Shown one piece after another: positions 1 through 8,611 of a stretch of DNA of 64,000 nt. The position numbers were made by a program, and so were the translations under genes. This DNA comes from Alteriqipengyuania lutimaris. Its GTDB lineage: Bacteria; Pseudomonadota; Alphaproteobacteria; Sphingomonadales; Sphingomonadaceae. The stretch's first letter is position 1, and every line of letters begins with the position of its first letter. The DNA lies in contig NZ_QRBB01000002.1 of NCBI RefSeq assembly GCF_003363135.1, positions 186,001 through 250,000 of the forward strand, written 5' to 3'. The notes beneath the pieces were generated by a model. That model saw only the letters and a program-made list of their open reading frames with translations. It searched no databases and was not told the DNA's origin.

Positions 1-2102
1 TCCTGTGCGTCACCTTCACCAACAAGGCCGCGCGCGAGATGCGCGAGCGCGTTGGCCGCCATATCGGCGACGCGGTCGAAGGCATGCCGTGGCTCGGCAC
101 CTTCCACGCGATCGGCGCCAAGATGCTGCGCCGCCACGCCGAACTGGTCGGCCTGCAGAGCAATTTCACGATCATCGATCCGGACGACCAGCTGCGCCTG
201 CTCAAGACGCTGATCTCTGAGGCAGATCTGGACGAGAAGCGCTGGCCCGCGCGCCAGCTCGCCGGGCTGATCGACCGGTGGAAGAACCGCGGGCTCAATC
301 CCGGCGATCTCGATACGGTCGAGAACGAAAGCTACGCCAACGGGCGCGGCAGCCAGCTTTATTCGACTTATCAGAGGCGATTACAGGCACTTAACGCCTG
401 CGACTTCGGCGACCTGCTGCTGCACATGCTGAATGTGTTTCGTCAACATACCGACGTGCTGGCGCAGTACCAGAACCGCTTCAAATACATCCTCGTCGAC
501 GAATATCAGGACACCAACCAGGTCCAGTACCTGTGGCTCCGCCTGCTTGCGCAGGAGCGCAAGAACATCTGTGTGGTGGGCGACGACGACCAGTCGATCT
601 ACTCCTGGCGCGGCGCGGAAGTGGCGAACATCCTGAAGTTCGAGAAGGACTTTCCCGGCGCCAAGGTCATCAAGCTGGAGCAGAACTATCGCTCCACCCC
701 GCACATCCTCGGCGCGGCATCGGGCCTGATCGGGGAGAACAGCCAGCGGCTCGGCAAGGAATTGTGGACCGAAACCGACACGGGCGAGAAAGTCCGCGTC
801 ATCGGCGTGTGGGACGGGCCCGAGGAAGCGCGCCGCGTGGGCGAGGAGATCGAGAGCCTCGAGCGTGGCGGCGTGGGCCTCGACGAGATCGCGATCCTCG
901 TGCGGGCGCAGTATCAGACCCGCGAGTTCGAAGACCGCTTCATCCAGATCGGGATGAACTACCGCATCATCGGCGGCTTCCGCTTTTACGAGCGCGCCGA
1001 GATTCGCGATGCCCTCGCCTACCTGCGCGTGATTGCGCAGGCGGCGGACGATCTCGCCTTCGAACGGATCTACAACCAGCCCAAGCGTGGTCTCGGCGCC
1101 AAGACGCTGGAGAAGATGTACCAGCACGCGCGGCGCACGGGCATGCCGCTCGCCGCCGCATCGCTCGAACTGGCGGACAGCGACGAACTGCCTGCGCGTG
1201 CGCGCGGGACGATCGGCACGCTGCTGCGCCAGTTCCTCAAATGGCGCGAAGAGTCAGACAGTCTTGCCCCCGCCGAACTGCTGCGCACCGTGCTGGAGGA
1301 AAGCGGCTACCAGGCGATGCTCGAGAACGAGCGTTCGGTCGAAGCCAAGGGCCGGCTGGAAAACCTCTCCGAACTCGTCCGCGCGATGGAGGATTACGAG
1401 ACGCTCGGCGATTTCCTCGAACACGTCGCGCTCGTGATGGATAACGAGGCGAATTCCGAAGACGCCAAGGTCACCATCATGACCATCCACGCGGCCAAGG
1501 GGCTGGAGTTCGATCACCTCTTCCTGGTCGGGTGGGAAGAAGGCGTCTTCCCGAGCCAGCGTGCGCTCGACGAAGGGGGGCTCGCCAGCCTCGAAGAAGA
1601 ACGCCGCCTTGCCTACGTGGCGATCACACGCGCGAAGAAGGCGTGCACGATCATCCATGCCGCCAACCGGCGCATCTACGGCCAGTGGACCAGCTCGCTC
1701 CCAAGCCGTTTTATCGGCGAGCTGCCCGAAGACCATGTCGACAGCGAAACGACGATGTCGGGCGGCGCATCGCTATGGCGTGCCAACTGGAGCGAGCAGG
1801 ACGATCCCTTCGCCCATGTCTCGCGCGACCGGCCCGATCGGTCGACCGCTCGCGGGCCGGGATGGCAGCGTGCGCTCGCCACCGGCTACGAGACGAAGCC
1901 CGCACGGGTGCAGGAAAGCCGCCGCTCCGCCGCCAGCTTCGCCGCCAAGCCGCGGACCGACGTGGCGCTGGGCGCACGCGTCTTCCACGACAAGTTCGGT
2001 TACGGCACGGTGATGAGCCAGGAAGGCAACAAGCTGGAAATCGAGTTCGAGACCAGCGGCACCAAGCGCGTGATCGACAGCTTCGTGAAGCTGGCGGACT
2101 AG
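1..2102 (+). CDS. uvrD: ATP-dependent DNA helicase UvrD/PcrA/Rep family (5' end missing)
   Basis: Superfamily 1A 3'-5' DNA helicase of repair and replication restart. The reading frame is open from the window edge (first whole codon at base 3), so the N-terminus with the Walker A lysine lies outside. Visible motifs in order are Ia (TFTNKAAREM), II (DEYQDTN, near base 500), III (GDDDQSIYSWRG), IV (QNYRST), V (TIHAAKGLEFD) and VI (RLAYVAITRAKK). The last 45 residues (GARVFHDKFGYG onward) match the Tudor-like C-terminal domain of PcrA/UvrD that contacts RNA polymerase. About 700 residues are visible, consistent with a 750-790 residue protein. UvrD versus PcrA is only a naming choice here; uvrA and recA lie elsewhere in the window. 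Confidence 0.95.
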   Translation, partial: LCVTFTNKAAREMRERVGRHIGDAVEGMPWLGTFHAIGAKMLRRHAELVGLQSNFTIIDPDDQLRLLKTLISEADLDEKRWPARQLAGLIDRWKNRGLNPGDLDTVENESYANGRGSQLYSTYQRRLQALNACDFGDLLLHMLNVFRQHTDVLAQYQNRFKYILVDEYQDTNQVQYLWLRLLAQERKNICVVGDDDQSIYSWRGAEVANILKFEKDFPGAKVIKLEQNYRSTPHILGAASGLIGENSQRLGKELWTETDTGEKVRVIGVWDGPEEARRVGEEIESLERGGVGLDEIAILVRAQYQTREFEDRFIQIGMNYRIIGGFRFYERAEIRDALAYLRVIAQAADDLAFERIYNQPKRGLGAKTLEKMYQHARRTGMPLAAASLELADSDELPARARGTIGTLLRQFLKWREESDSLAPAELLRTVLEESGYQAMLENERSVEAKGRLENLSELVRAMEDYETLGDFLEHVALVMDNEANSEDAKVTIMTIHAAKGLEFDHLFLVGWEEGVFPSQRALDEGGLASLEEERRLAYVAITRAKKACTIIHAANRRIYGQWTSSLPSRFIGELPEDHVDSETTMSGGASLWRANWSEQDDPFAHVSRDRPDRSTARGPGWQRALATGYETKPARVQESRRSAASFAAKPRTDVALGARVFHDKFGYGTVMSQEGNKLEIEFETSGTKRVIDSFVKLAD

Positions 2103-2150
2103 CGCGCCAGAGCCGCCAGCGCGCCGCATCGCACGCTGGCCCCTTTCAGG

Positions 2151-3542
2151 TCAGGTCGCGCTGACCGAGAGGAAATCGGGCTTGGGCCCGTTCCATTCGC
2201 CAGCGGGGATCACCTCGTTGTCGTCCCTGCGACCGCGGCCGCGAGGAGGTTTGCCTTCGTTGGCGCGGGCAGGCTTCTGCTCGTCGCGCCGCGGCCTGCG
2301 CTCGCGCGAGGGCTTGGCCTGCGTTTCGTCATCCTCATCGCGTGACGGCGCTTCGGCCTTGTCGTAGTCGGCGCGCTTCGAGCTCCGCTCGCGCTTCGGC
2401 TTCGCGTCGACCAGTTCGACGCGGACGTCTTCCTTGCCGAAAGGCTTGATCTTCGATTCGGTCAGCTTCTCGATATTGGCGAGCGCTTCTTCATCGTCGC
2501 TCGTGACGAAGGTGAAGGCGCGGCCCTTGGCCCCGGCGCGGCCGGTACGGCCGATCCGGTGGACGTAATCGTCGGGATGCCACGGCGTGTCGAAGTTGAA
2601 GACGTGGCTCACGCCTTTGACGTCGAGTCCGCGCGCCGCCACGTCGCTGGCGACCAGAATGTTGATCTCGCCCGCCTTGAAGCGGTTGAGTTCGGCGATC
2701 CGGCTCGACTGGTCCATATCACCGTGGATTTCGCCACTGGCGAAGCCGTGGCTCTGCAGGCTCTTGTTGATCTCGCGAACCGTCGTCTTGCGGTTGGAGA
2801 AGATGATCGCGGTCTCGACGTGATCATTCGCGAGCAGCCAACGCAGCGTCTCGGACTTTTCGCGCGGTTTGACCGGAATCTTGAACGCGGTGATATTCTC
2901 GTTGGTGGACGCCGCACGGCTGACCTCGATCCGCTTGGGATTGTCGAGGAACTTCTGCGCCAGCTTCTCGATCGGAGGCGGCATCGTCGCGCTGAACAGC
3001 AGCGTCTGGCGCGTTTCGGGAAGTTTGGAACAGATATGCTCGATATCGGGAATGAACCCCATGTCGAGCATACGGTCCGCCTCGTCGATCACCAGCAGCT
3101 CGCAGCCGTTGAGCAGGATCTTGCCCCGCTCGAACAGGTCCATCAGGCGACCGGGCGTGGCGATAAGCACGTCGACGCCTTCGTTGAGCGCCTTGATCTG
3201 GTCGCCCATCTGGACGCCCCCGATCAGCAGGACGAGCGAGAGGTCGTGCTGCGCGCCGTATTTCTCGAAATTCTCCGCCACCTGCGCCGCGAGTTCGCGC
3301 GTCGGCGCGAGAATCAGGCTCCGCGGCATCAGTGCGCGGCGCCGGCCCGAGGCGAGAATATCGATCATCGGGAGCACGAAACTGGCAGTCTTGCCGGTCC
3401 CGGTCTGTGCGATGCCGATGATGTCCTTCATCATCAGAACGGGCGGAATCGCCTGCGCCTGGATCGGCGTGGGCTCGCTGTAACCGGCGGCTTCCACCGC
3501 CTGGAGCAATTTATCGGAGAGGCCGAGATCGGCGAATGTCAT
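2151..3542 (-). CDS. DEAD-box ATP-dependent RNA helicase (RhlE-like)
   Basis: RNA-dependent ATPase that remodels structured RNA, with likely roles in ribosome assembly or mRNA decay. Of 463 residues the first 370 are the two RecA-like domains: Q motif at about 22-33, Walker A AQTGTGKT at 45-52, PTREL at 80-84, DEAD at 153-156, SAT at 184-186, and the motif VI signature HRIGRTGRAG. The tail after residue 370 is highly charged (many K, R, E, D) and low in complexity, as in RhlE-type proteins where it binds RNA. It is convergent with the helicase gene before it. The exact subfamily (RhlE or another) cannot be fixed by eye. Confidence 0.95.
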   Translation of the reverse strand: MTFADLGLSDKLLQAVEAAGYSEPTPIQAQAIPPVLMMKDIIGIAQTGTGKTASFVLPMIDILASGRRRALMPRSLILAPTRELAAQVAENFEKYGAQHDLSLVLLIGGVQMGDQIKALNEGVDVLIATPGRLMDLFERGKILLNGCELLVIDEADRMLDMGFIPDIEHICSKLPETRQTLLFSATMPPPIEKLAQKFLDNPKRIEVSRAASTNENITAFKIPVKPREKSETLRWLLANDHVETAIIFSNRKTTVREINKSLQSHGFASGEIHGDMDQSSRIAELNRFKAGEINILVASDVAARGLDVKGVSHVFNFDTPWHPDDYVHRIGRTGRAGAKGRAFTFVTSDDEEALANIEKLTESKIKPFGKEDVRVELVDAKPKRERSSKRADYDKAEAPSRDEDDETQAKPSRERRPRRDEQKPARANEGKPPRGRGRRDDNEVIPAGEWNGPKPDFLSVSAT

Positions 3543-3651
3543 TCAGTTTTCCGGATGTGGTGGGCTTATACGGCCGAGTCCTCGCGGGAAAGTCCCCCGA
3601 CGAGGCGCGCGCGGCTTCGCTCAACTCCGCGCAAATGTCAAGAAAATGCGC

Positions 3652-4227
3652 CTACTCGGCAGGGACGAGCTGACGGATCGCGCCGATCTTGCAAGTCGCG
3701 CCATTGCGTGCCCGCAGGATATCGCGCCCAACGCACAGTTCGCCATCATCGGTCGGTTCGACGTAGAAGCCGAGGTAAAAGTCGCGCGCATTGCACGATT
3801 TGCGCAGCTGGGCGCGGATCATCCGGTTGTCCGACAGGTAGAGCACCAGATCGCGCGGCGACACGGTCTGCACCGCGACAATGCTGCGCGCGGGCAGGCA
3901 TTTCCCGATCTTGCGCTGGTCGTAGCGACGCGGCAGCACCTGCCGCCAGTCAGCCACCATCTCGCGGGTATTGGGCCTGCGGGGCGAGACGCGGATCATG
4001 ATTTCCTGACGGATGCGCACCTGGTGCGCTTCGCTGTCCTTGCGCCATGCATCTGCGGCGAGCCAGCCGGGTGCGGTCGGCTCCCTCATCTCGATCGGCG
4101 CCTCTGTCGCCATGGCATCGAAGTCCAGAATCGAGGATTGCAGACTGGGCCGGGAATAAGGCACATCGCTCTCGCTCACCCCGAGGGGCGTCCATGTGCT
4201 GGCCAAGAATGCAGCGATGAAAAGCAT
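3652..4227 (-). CDS. exported hypothetical protein
   Basis: 191 residues. I chose the ATG at 4227 over the more upstream in-frame start because it is preceded by a GAGGAA-type ribosome site and opens with a short hydrophobic segment (LFIAAFLAS) that reads as a signal peptide. The C-terminal half has four cysteines in a repeated pattern (CLPARS, KSCNARDFYLGFY, ELCVGRD, ATCKIG), suggesting a small disulfide-stabilised periplasmic domain. I believe this cysteine layout recurs in sphingomonad hypothetical proteins, but I cannot name a family. It is divergent from the FAD-linked oxidase gene. Confidence 0.7.
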   Translation of the reverse strand: MLFIAAFLASTWTPLGVSESDVPYSRPSLQSSILDFDAMATEAPIEMREPTAPGWLAADAWRKDSEAHQVRIRQEIMIRVSPRRPNTREMVADWRQVLPRRYDQRKIGKCLPARSIVAVQTVSPRDLVLYLSDNRMIRAQLRKSCNARDFYLGFYVEPTDDGELCVGRDILRARNGATCKIGAIRQLVPAE

Positions 4228-4386
4228 GTACGTGCCGATTTCCTCACAGGCGGCGTCAAAACCGCCCCGCTCGATCCCCCCGGAGCGCTCGGAGATAACC
4301 CCTTCTTTTGAATGACGGCTTAATTGTAGCAGCCGCCACACTCAATGGGCTGGCAAGACGCAGTCCCAGTGTGGCATGGCGGCAAC

Positions 4387-5829
4387 ATGAGCGATGGGTT
4401 TCTCGAAGCAGCAAGTGATCTTCTCGGCCCACGCGGGCTGACGCGCGATGCGCAGGTCATAGAGCCGTGGCTGACCGACTGGCGCGGCCGCTATCATGGC
4501 AACGCGCTCGCGCTCGCCTCACCCGCAAACACGCGAGAGGTCGCGCAACTGGTGAAGCTATGCGCGCAGCATCGCGTGCCGATCGTGCCGCAAGGCGGCA
4601 ACAGCGGCATGTCGGGCGGGGCTACGCCCGACGATACCGGGCGCTCGATCCTCCTGTCGCTGCGCCGGATGGACGCCTTCCGCGGCTGGGACGAGGATGC
4701 GCGGCAGGTGGTATGCGACGCGGGCGTCGTCCTGCAGACCCTGCACGAGGAGGCGGACAAGCGCGGCCTGCGCTTCCCGCTGACGCTCGGCGGCAAGGGG
4801 TCGGCCACCATCGGCGGCCTCGTCTCGACCAATGCGGGGGGCACGCAGGTGCTGCGCCACGGGACGATGCGCGCGCAGGTGCGCGGGCTCGAGGCCGTGC
4901 TGCCCGATGGCACCGTCCTCGACACGCTGGCGGCGCTCAAGAAGGACAACCGCGGCTTCGACCTGAAGCAGGTGCTGATCGGCTCGGAAGGCACGCTTGG
5001 CATCGTCACTGCCGCCACGCTCAGGCTTCTGCCCCGCATCGCCGCCCGAAGGGTGCTGTTCGTGGGCCTTGCGTCGGTCCAGCAGGCGCGCAGGCTGCTG
5101 CTGCTCGCCGCCCGGCAAATGGGCGATGCGCTGGAAGGCTTCGAGATCATGCCGCGCGACGCGCTCGACGCGGTCCTCGCCTACGAGCCGACTGCGCGCG
5201 ACCCGCTCGAAGCGCGGCATGACTGGTACGCACTGCTCGAACTGGTGGCGGACGAGGCGCAGGCAGGCGAGCTCGAAGGCAGAGCCACGACCCTGCTCGA
5301 GAGCGCGCTGGAAAAGGCTCTGGTCGAAGACGCGACGATCGCCGCCAACGAAACCCAGGCCGAAGCTTTGTGGGCGCTGCGCGACGGCATTTCCTCGGCC
5401 GAGCGCGCGCATGGCCCGGCGGTACAGCACGATATCTCCGTGCCCCCCGAGGCGATGCCCGATTTCATCGAGCAGGCCAGCACCAAACTGGAGAAAAGCT
5501 TCGCAGGCACCCGCGCGGTCGCTTTCGGCCATCTCGGCGACGGCAACGTCCATTTCCACCTGCGGGCGCCCGAAGGGGCCCAAGGTGGCGAGTGGGAGAA
5601 TGCGGATGGCAAGGCGATCAGCGCTGCGGTCCACGATCTGGTGACACAATGGGGCGGCTCAATCAGCGCCGAGCACGGCATCGGCCAGATGAAGCGCGAA
5701 GAACTCGCCCGCCTTGCCGATCCGGCCGCACTGACCATCCTGCGCGGCGTGAAGCAGGCGCTCGATCCGCTGGGCATCATGAATCCGGGCAAGCTCGTCC
5801 CGCTTGCCAGCCAGCGGCCCGCCGCCTAA
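4387..5829 (+). CDS. FAD-binding oxidoreductase, GlcD / D-2-hydroxyacid dehydrogenase type
   Basis: Flavoenzyme of about 480 residues predicted to oxidise a D-2-hydroxyacid (D-lactate, glycolate or D-2-hydroxyglutarate). The N-terminal PCMH-type FAD domain is marked by PIVPQGGNSGMSGG, the TIGGLVSTNAGG pyrophosphate-binding stretch and LIGSEGTLGIVT. The C-terminal FAD-oxidase domain has GHLGDGNVHFH and ends in HGIGQMKRE plus LDPLGIMNPGKLVP, all hallmarks of the D2HGDH/D-LDH group. The start is the ATG at 4387, where similarity to the family begins; an ATG at 4345 adds 14 unlikely residues. The substrate is not determined by the sequence. Confidence 0.9.
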   Translation: MSDGFLEAASDLLGPRGLTRDAQVIEPWLTDWRGRYHGNALALASPANTREVAQLVKLCAQHRVPIVPQGGNSGMSGGATPDDTGRSILLSLRRMDAFRGWDEDARQVVCDAGVVLQTLHEEADKRGLRFPLTLGGKGSATIGGLVSTNAGGTQVLRHGTMRAQVRGLEAVLPDGTVLDTLAALKKDNRGFDLKQVLIGSEGTLGIVTAATLRLLPRIAARRVLFVGLASVQQARRLLLLAARQMGDALEGFEIMPRDALDAVLAYEPTARDPLEARHDWYALLELVADEAQAGELEGRATTLLESALEKALVEDATIAANETQAEALWALRDGISSAERAHGPAVQHDISVPPEAMPDFIEQASTKLEKSFAGTRAVAFGHLGDGNVHFHLRAPEGAQGGEWENADGKAISAAVHDLVTQWGGSISAEHGIGQMKREELARLADPAALTILRGVKQALDPLGIMNPGKLVPLASQRPAA

Positions 5830-5905
5830 AGGCGCGGTTTCGCGACCAGGGGGCGCGCACCGGCGCTCGTCCCTCGACTTCTTTCAGCCGTTTACGGAGA
5901 GACCG

Positions 5906-6691
5906 ATGGCCAGCGCGCCGCAACAGCCCCAGCTTCCGATGTTCTACCAGGACCTGATGCCGCTCAACACGCGGGATCACATGAAGTTCCGCAACCGCTT
6001 GAGCGATTCGGCACCGTGGCTTGCGAAGCAGCATGTCGTGCCGCTGACCGCCGACGAATTCATCCAGGCTGCGCGTCACTATCCGATCGTATTCTCCTCC
6101 GGCGAAAATCCGCTGCCGCTGGCGCTCATGGGCCTTAACGAAGGCGTGAACACCTTCTTCGACGATTCCGGCAAGCTGATCGATCAGGTCTATGTGCCGG
6201 CATACATCCGCCGCTACCCCTTCATCCTCGCGCGCCTTTCGCAGGAAAGCGACGACCTCTCGCTGTGCTTCGACCCGACCTCCGAAGCGGTCGGCGAGTT
6301 CGACGAGGGTGAGTTGCTCTTCAACGAAGACGGTTCGACCACCGATCAGACCAAGTCGATCCTCGATTTCTGCGAGAAGTTCGAACAGGCAGGTCTGCGG
6401 ACCAAGGTCCTGACAGAGGAACTGACCAAGCATGACCTCCTGATGGAAGGCGAAGTCGGTATCCAGCGCGCCGCCGATCCCGACAAGCCTTACGTTTACA
6501 AGGGTTTTCGCATGATCGACCAGGAAAAGCTGGCCAATATCGATGGCGAAACGCTGGCCAAGTGGAATCGCGACGGCATGCTGTCGATCATCTACGCCCA
6601 CCTGACCTCGCTCGAACTGATGCGCGTCATCTTCGGCCGTCAGGAACAGCAGGGCAAGATGCCTGCAGCCAACCAGCAGCCTGCCGGCTGA
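5906..6691 (+). CDS. SapC family protein
   Basis: 261 residues. It matches the SapC family, first named from the Campylobacter S-layer locus and common as a stand-alone gene in sphingomonads; its biochemical role is not known. Recognisable parts are the N-terminal segment placing a residue-rich 'FYQDLMPLN' start, the PIVFSSGENPLPLALMG core, the YVPAYIRRYPFI segment and the terminal stretch around AHLTSLELM. There is no signal peptide or membrane segment, so it is probably cytoplasmic. The ATG at 5906 has GGAGAG upstream. No S-layer gene is visible nearby. Confidence 0.85.
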   Translation: MASAPQQPQLPMFYQDLMPLNTRDHMKFRNRLSDSAPWLAKQHVVPLTADEFIQAARHYPIVFSSGENPLPLALMGLNEGVNTFFDDSGKLIDQVYVPAYIRRYPFILARLSQESDDLSLCFDPTSEAVGEFDEGELLFNEDGSTTDQTKSILDFCEKFEQAGLRTKVLTEELTKHDLLMEGEVGIQRAADPDKPYVYKGFRMIDQEKLANIDGETLAKWNRDGMLSIIYAHLTSLELMRVIFGRQEQQGKMPAANQQPAG

Positions 6692-6725
6692 GGCGACCCG
6701 CCGACAGGCGCGCACGCGACACTTC

Positions 6726-6754
6726 TTGACAATGCTGCAGCGCACCCCAGATTT
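6726..6754 (+). promoter_or_regulatory. candidate sigma-70-type promoter for the small RNA
   Basis: A perfect TTGACA (6726-6731) is followed after 17 bases by a weak -10-like AGATTT (6749-6754). This would start transcription near 6761, exactly where the first hairpin of the candidate RNA begins. The -10 match is poor, so the call leans on the -35 box and the geometry. Confidence 0.45.
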
Positions 6755-6761
6755 GTATTGT

Positions 6762-6869
6762 CCGGGCGGCACTCCCCCCTCTTAGCCGCCCCGGATAGGC
6801 ACGCTTCCAAGCGTGCTTCCTCCCTGAACCTTGGCCACCTCGTGCAATTGCGCACGGGGTGGTTTTTTT
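6762..6869 (+). ncRNA. candidate three-hairpin small RNA with C/U-rich loops and intrinsic terminator
   Basis: There is no coding potential, but strong structure fills the gap after sapC. Hairpin 1 pairs 6762-6770 with 6785-6794 (GC-rich, one bulge) around a 14-base loop dominated by C and U. Hairpin 2 pairs GCACGC (6799-6804) with GCGTGC (6811-6816) and is followed by single-stranded UUCCUCCCU. Hairpin 3 pairs CCACC-CGTGC with GCACG-GGTGG (6835-6862) and ends in seven T (6863-6869), a textbook Rho-independent terminator. Exposed CCUCC-type loops are typical of alphaproteobacterial regulatory RNAs that pair with Shine-Dalgarno sequences. I cannot place it in a named family. Confidence 0.6.
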
Positions 6870-6890
6870 ATTCGAGGAGGTGCGCCACGC

Positions 6891-7835
6891 CTACTCGGCG
6901 GCGAGTGGCAGGCCATGTTCGCGCCGTTCGGACAATATCTCATCCGCCAGCGCGCGGACCAGCTCCGCCAGGAGCCGCGCCACTGCGGGCATGCGTGCGC
7001 TGGCACTCTCGAAACGCGCATCGAGATAGAGCGAACGACACACTTCGAGCTGGAGCGCATGGATATCGAGCGCCGGCTTGCCGTGCCGGTCGAGCACGTA
7101 GCCGCCGGCGTAGGGCCGGTTATGCGCGACCCCGCGATCGTGCTGGCCGAGGAAATGCAAAGCGCGGCCTGACACCGCGTCGCCGCACGATACGCCGAAG
7201 CGGTCGCCGACGACGAATTCGACCGCCCTCTCGCCCGGATGGCGTGCGCGCAGGGGCGGCATCGAATGCAGATCGACCAGCAGCGCCACGCCCCATACGC
7301 GCCGGATCTCGCCAAGCGCGCGGCTCAGCGCACGATGATAGGGCTCGTGTATCCCCGCGATCCGCGCAGCCACATCGGTTTGCGACAGCGGCCTGCGCCA
7401 GATTTCGCCAACGCCGGCGACGCGGCGCGGCACCAGGCCCAGCCCGCTGCGGGCGCGGCGATTGGCGCTCGAATGCACATGCCCGTCGGGGCGCGAATCA
7501 CCGATCATCGACCAGTCGATATCGTCGGCTGCGCGGTTGAGATCGAGCATGGCGCGCGGCGCATGCGCCACCAGCGACGCCGCGCCCGCCTGGTCCGCGA
7601 CCGCCAGCGCCAGCTTGTCGACCAGACGATCTTCCAGCCGCAACTTCGCGAGTCCGGGGTTCTGCATGTCTGCATCGAGACTTCGCGGATAGGCGCGGCC
7701 GCCGTGGGGGGCAGCCACCAGCACGGGCACCCGCGCCTCGCTCACACCGGACAGAGTAAAGGCGGGCGCGCCGCTTCCCGGGATCATTCCGCCGTCGATT
7801 TTCCTGTGCGAATCGCTGTTCACCGGCGTCTCCAT
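6891..7835 (-). CDS. N-formylglutamate amidohydrolase family protein
   Basis: About 314 residues, FGase family. These enzymes hydrolyse N-formylglutamate in the last step of one histidine degradation route, or related N-acyl amino acids. Family features are VLVAAPHGGRAYP near the N-terminus, LEDRLVDKLA, the APRAMLDLNRA segment, LLVDLHSMPP with likely metal-binding Asp/His, and NRPYAGGYV. No other hut genes are nearby, so histidine catabolism is not supported by context. The start is uncertain: ATG 7835 is used, an ATG at 7787 is also possible, and TTG 7871 would extend it. It is convergent with the candidate small RNA. Confidence 0.85.
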   Translation of the reverse strand: METPVNSDSHRKIDGGMIPGSGAPAFTLSGVSEARVPVLVAAPHGGRAYPRSLDADMQNPGLAKLRLEDRLVDKLALAVADQAGAASLVAHAPRAMLDLNRAADDIDWSMIGDSRPDGHVHSSANRRARSGLGLVPRRVAGVGEIWRRPLSQTDVAARIAGIHEPYHRALSRALGEIRRVWGVALLVDLHSMPPLRARHPGERAVEFVVGDRFGVSCGDAVSGRALHFLGQHDRGVAHNRPYAGGYVLDRHGKPALDIHALQLEVCRSLYLDARFESASARMPAVARLLAELVRALADEILSERREHGLPLAAE

Positions 7836-7934
7836 CGCGCCGACGCTGGACCGGATGCGGATTTGTGTCAAAGCAGGGCAAGGCTCTGTCTTGCCAAAGA
7901 TTCCTTAAGCGCTGCCCGCTATGCATGCAGACCT

Positions 7935-8327
7935 ATGAGCAAACTTACACCATTTCGGCGGATCCTCCTCGCGGAGGACGAAGATGCCATGCGGACCTAT
8001 CTCACCCGTGCTCTCGAAAAAGCAGGCTACGGAGTCGATTCGGTCGATTGCGGGACGGCCGCCCTGCCCCTCCTGGAGGGCGGATCCTACGACCTTCTTC
8101 TGTCCGACATCGTGATGCCGGAAATGGACGGGATCGAGCTGGCACAGCGCTGCAACGAGATCAGCCCGGCAACGAAGGTGATGTTCATTACCGGTTTCGC
8201 GGCCGTCTCGCTCAAGGCAAGCGCTGACCAGCCGCGGGCCAAAGTGCTGTCCAAGCCGTTTCACCTGCGCGATCTCGTTCTGGAGGTCGACCGGGTATTC
8301 GCCGATGCACGCGAGGCTCAATTATAG
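7935..8327 (+). CDS. cpdR: single-domain response regulator CpdR
   Basis: 130 residues, a lone receiver domain. In Caulobacter and relatives CpdR is phosphorylated by the CckA-ChpT relay; in its unphosphorylated form it acts as an adaptor that directs ClpXP to degrade CtrA and other substrates. Seen here are the acidic pocket LLAEDEDAM, the phospho-acceptor Asp in LLSDIVMPEMDG, the Thr/Ser switch in MFITGFAAVSL and the Lys in VLSKPFHLRDLV. The 'FITGFAA' and 'KVLSKPFHLR' wording is diagnostic for CpdR rather than for DivK or generic CheY-like proteins. There is no output domain. The partner kinase gene cckA is at 19915-22374. Confidence 0.92.
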   Translation: MSKLTPFRRILLAEDEDAMRTYLTRALEKAGYGVDSVDCGTAALPLLEGGSYDLLLSDIVMPEMDGIELAQRCNEISPATKVMFITGFAAVSLKASADQPRAKVLSKPFHLRDLVLEVDRVFADAREAQL

Positions 8328-8409
8328 AGCCTCGCAATTGCCTCTTGTACCATGCGCGAAGCACGGCTAGATGGCGCCTCCGCTGTTTCGACGGCATACC
8401 CGATGGTGC

Positions 8410-8484
8410 GGGCGTATAGCTCAGGGGTAGAGCACTATGTTGACATCGTAGGGGTCCCAAGTTCAAATCTTGGTACGCCCACCA
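8410..8484 (+). tRNA. tRNA-Val (anticodon GAC)
   Basis: A full cloverleaf is visible. The acceptor stem GGGCGTA (8410-8416) pairs with TACGCCC (8474-8480). The D arm contains AGCTCAGGGGTAGAGC. The anticodon stem CTATG/CGTAG holds the loop TTGACAT, with GAC at the anticodon positions. The T arm contains GTTCAAATC. Discriminator A8481 is followed by an encoded CCA (8482-8484). Confidence 0.96.
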
Positions 8485-8495
8485 TCGAGGGCAGA

Positions 8496-8521
8496 AGGCG
8501 TCGCGTTGCGGCGCCTTTTTT
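8496..8521 (+). terminator. Rho-independent terminator after tRNA-Val
   Basis: AGGCGTCGC and GCGGCGCCT form a 9-pair stem (one G-U) around a GTT loop, followed by a run of T ending at 8521. It lies 11 bases past the tRNA. Confidence 0.8.
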
Positions 8522-8611
8522 GCATTCGGGCTCGGCGAATCTTCGTCCGGCTGCCCCAAAGGCGGTAGGCCCCCTGCGGCACCATTAGGCGTGCGGCCCG
8601 TTTGGCCGGGC

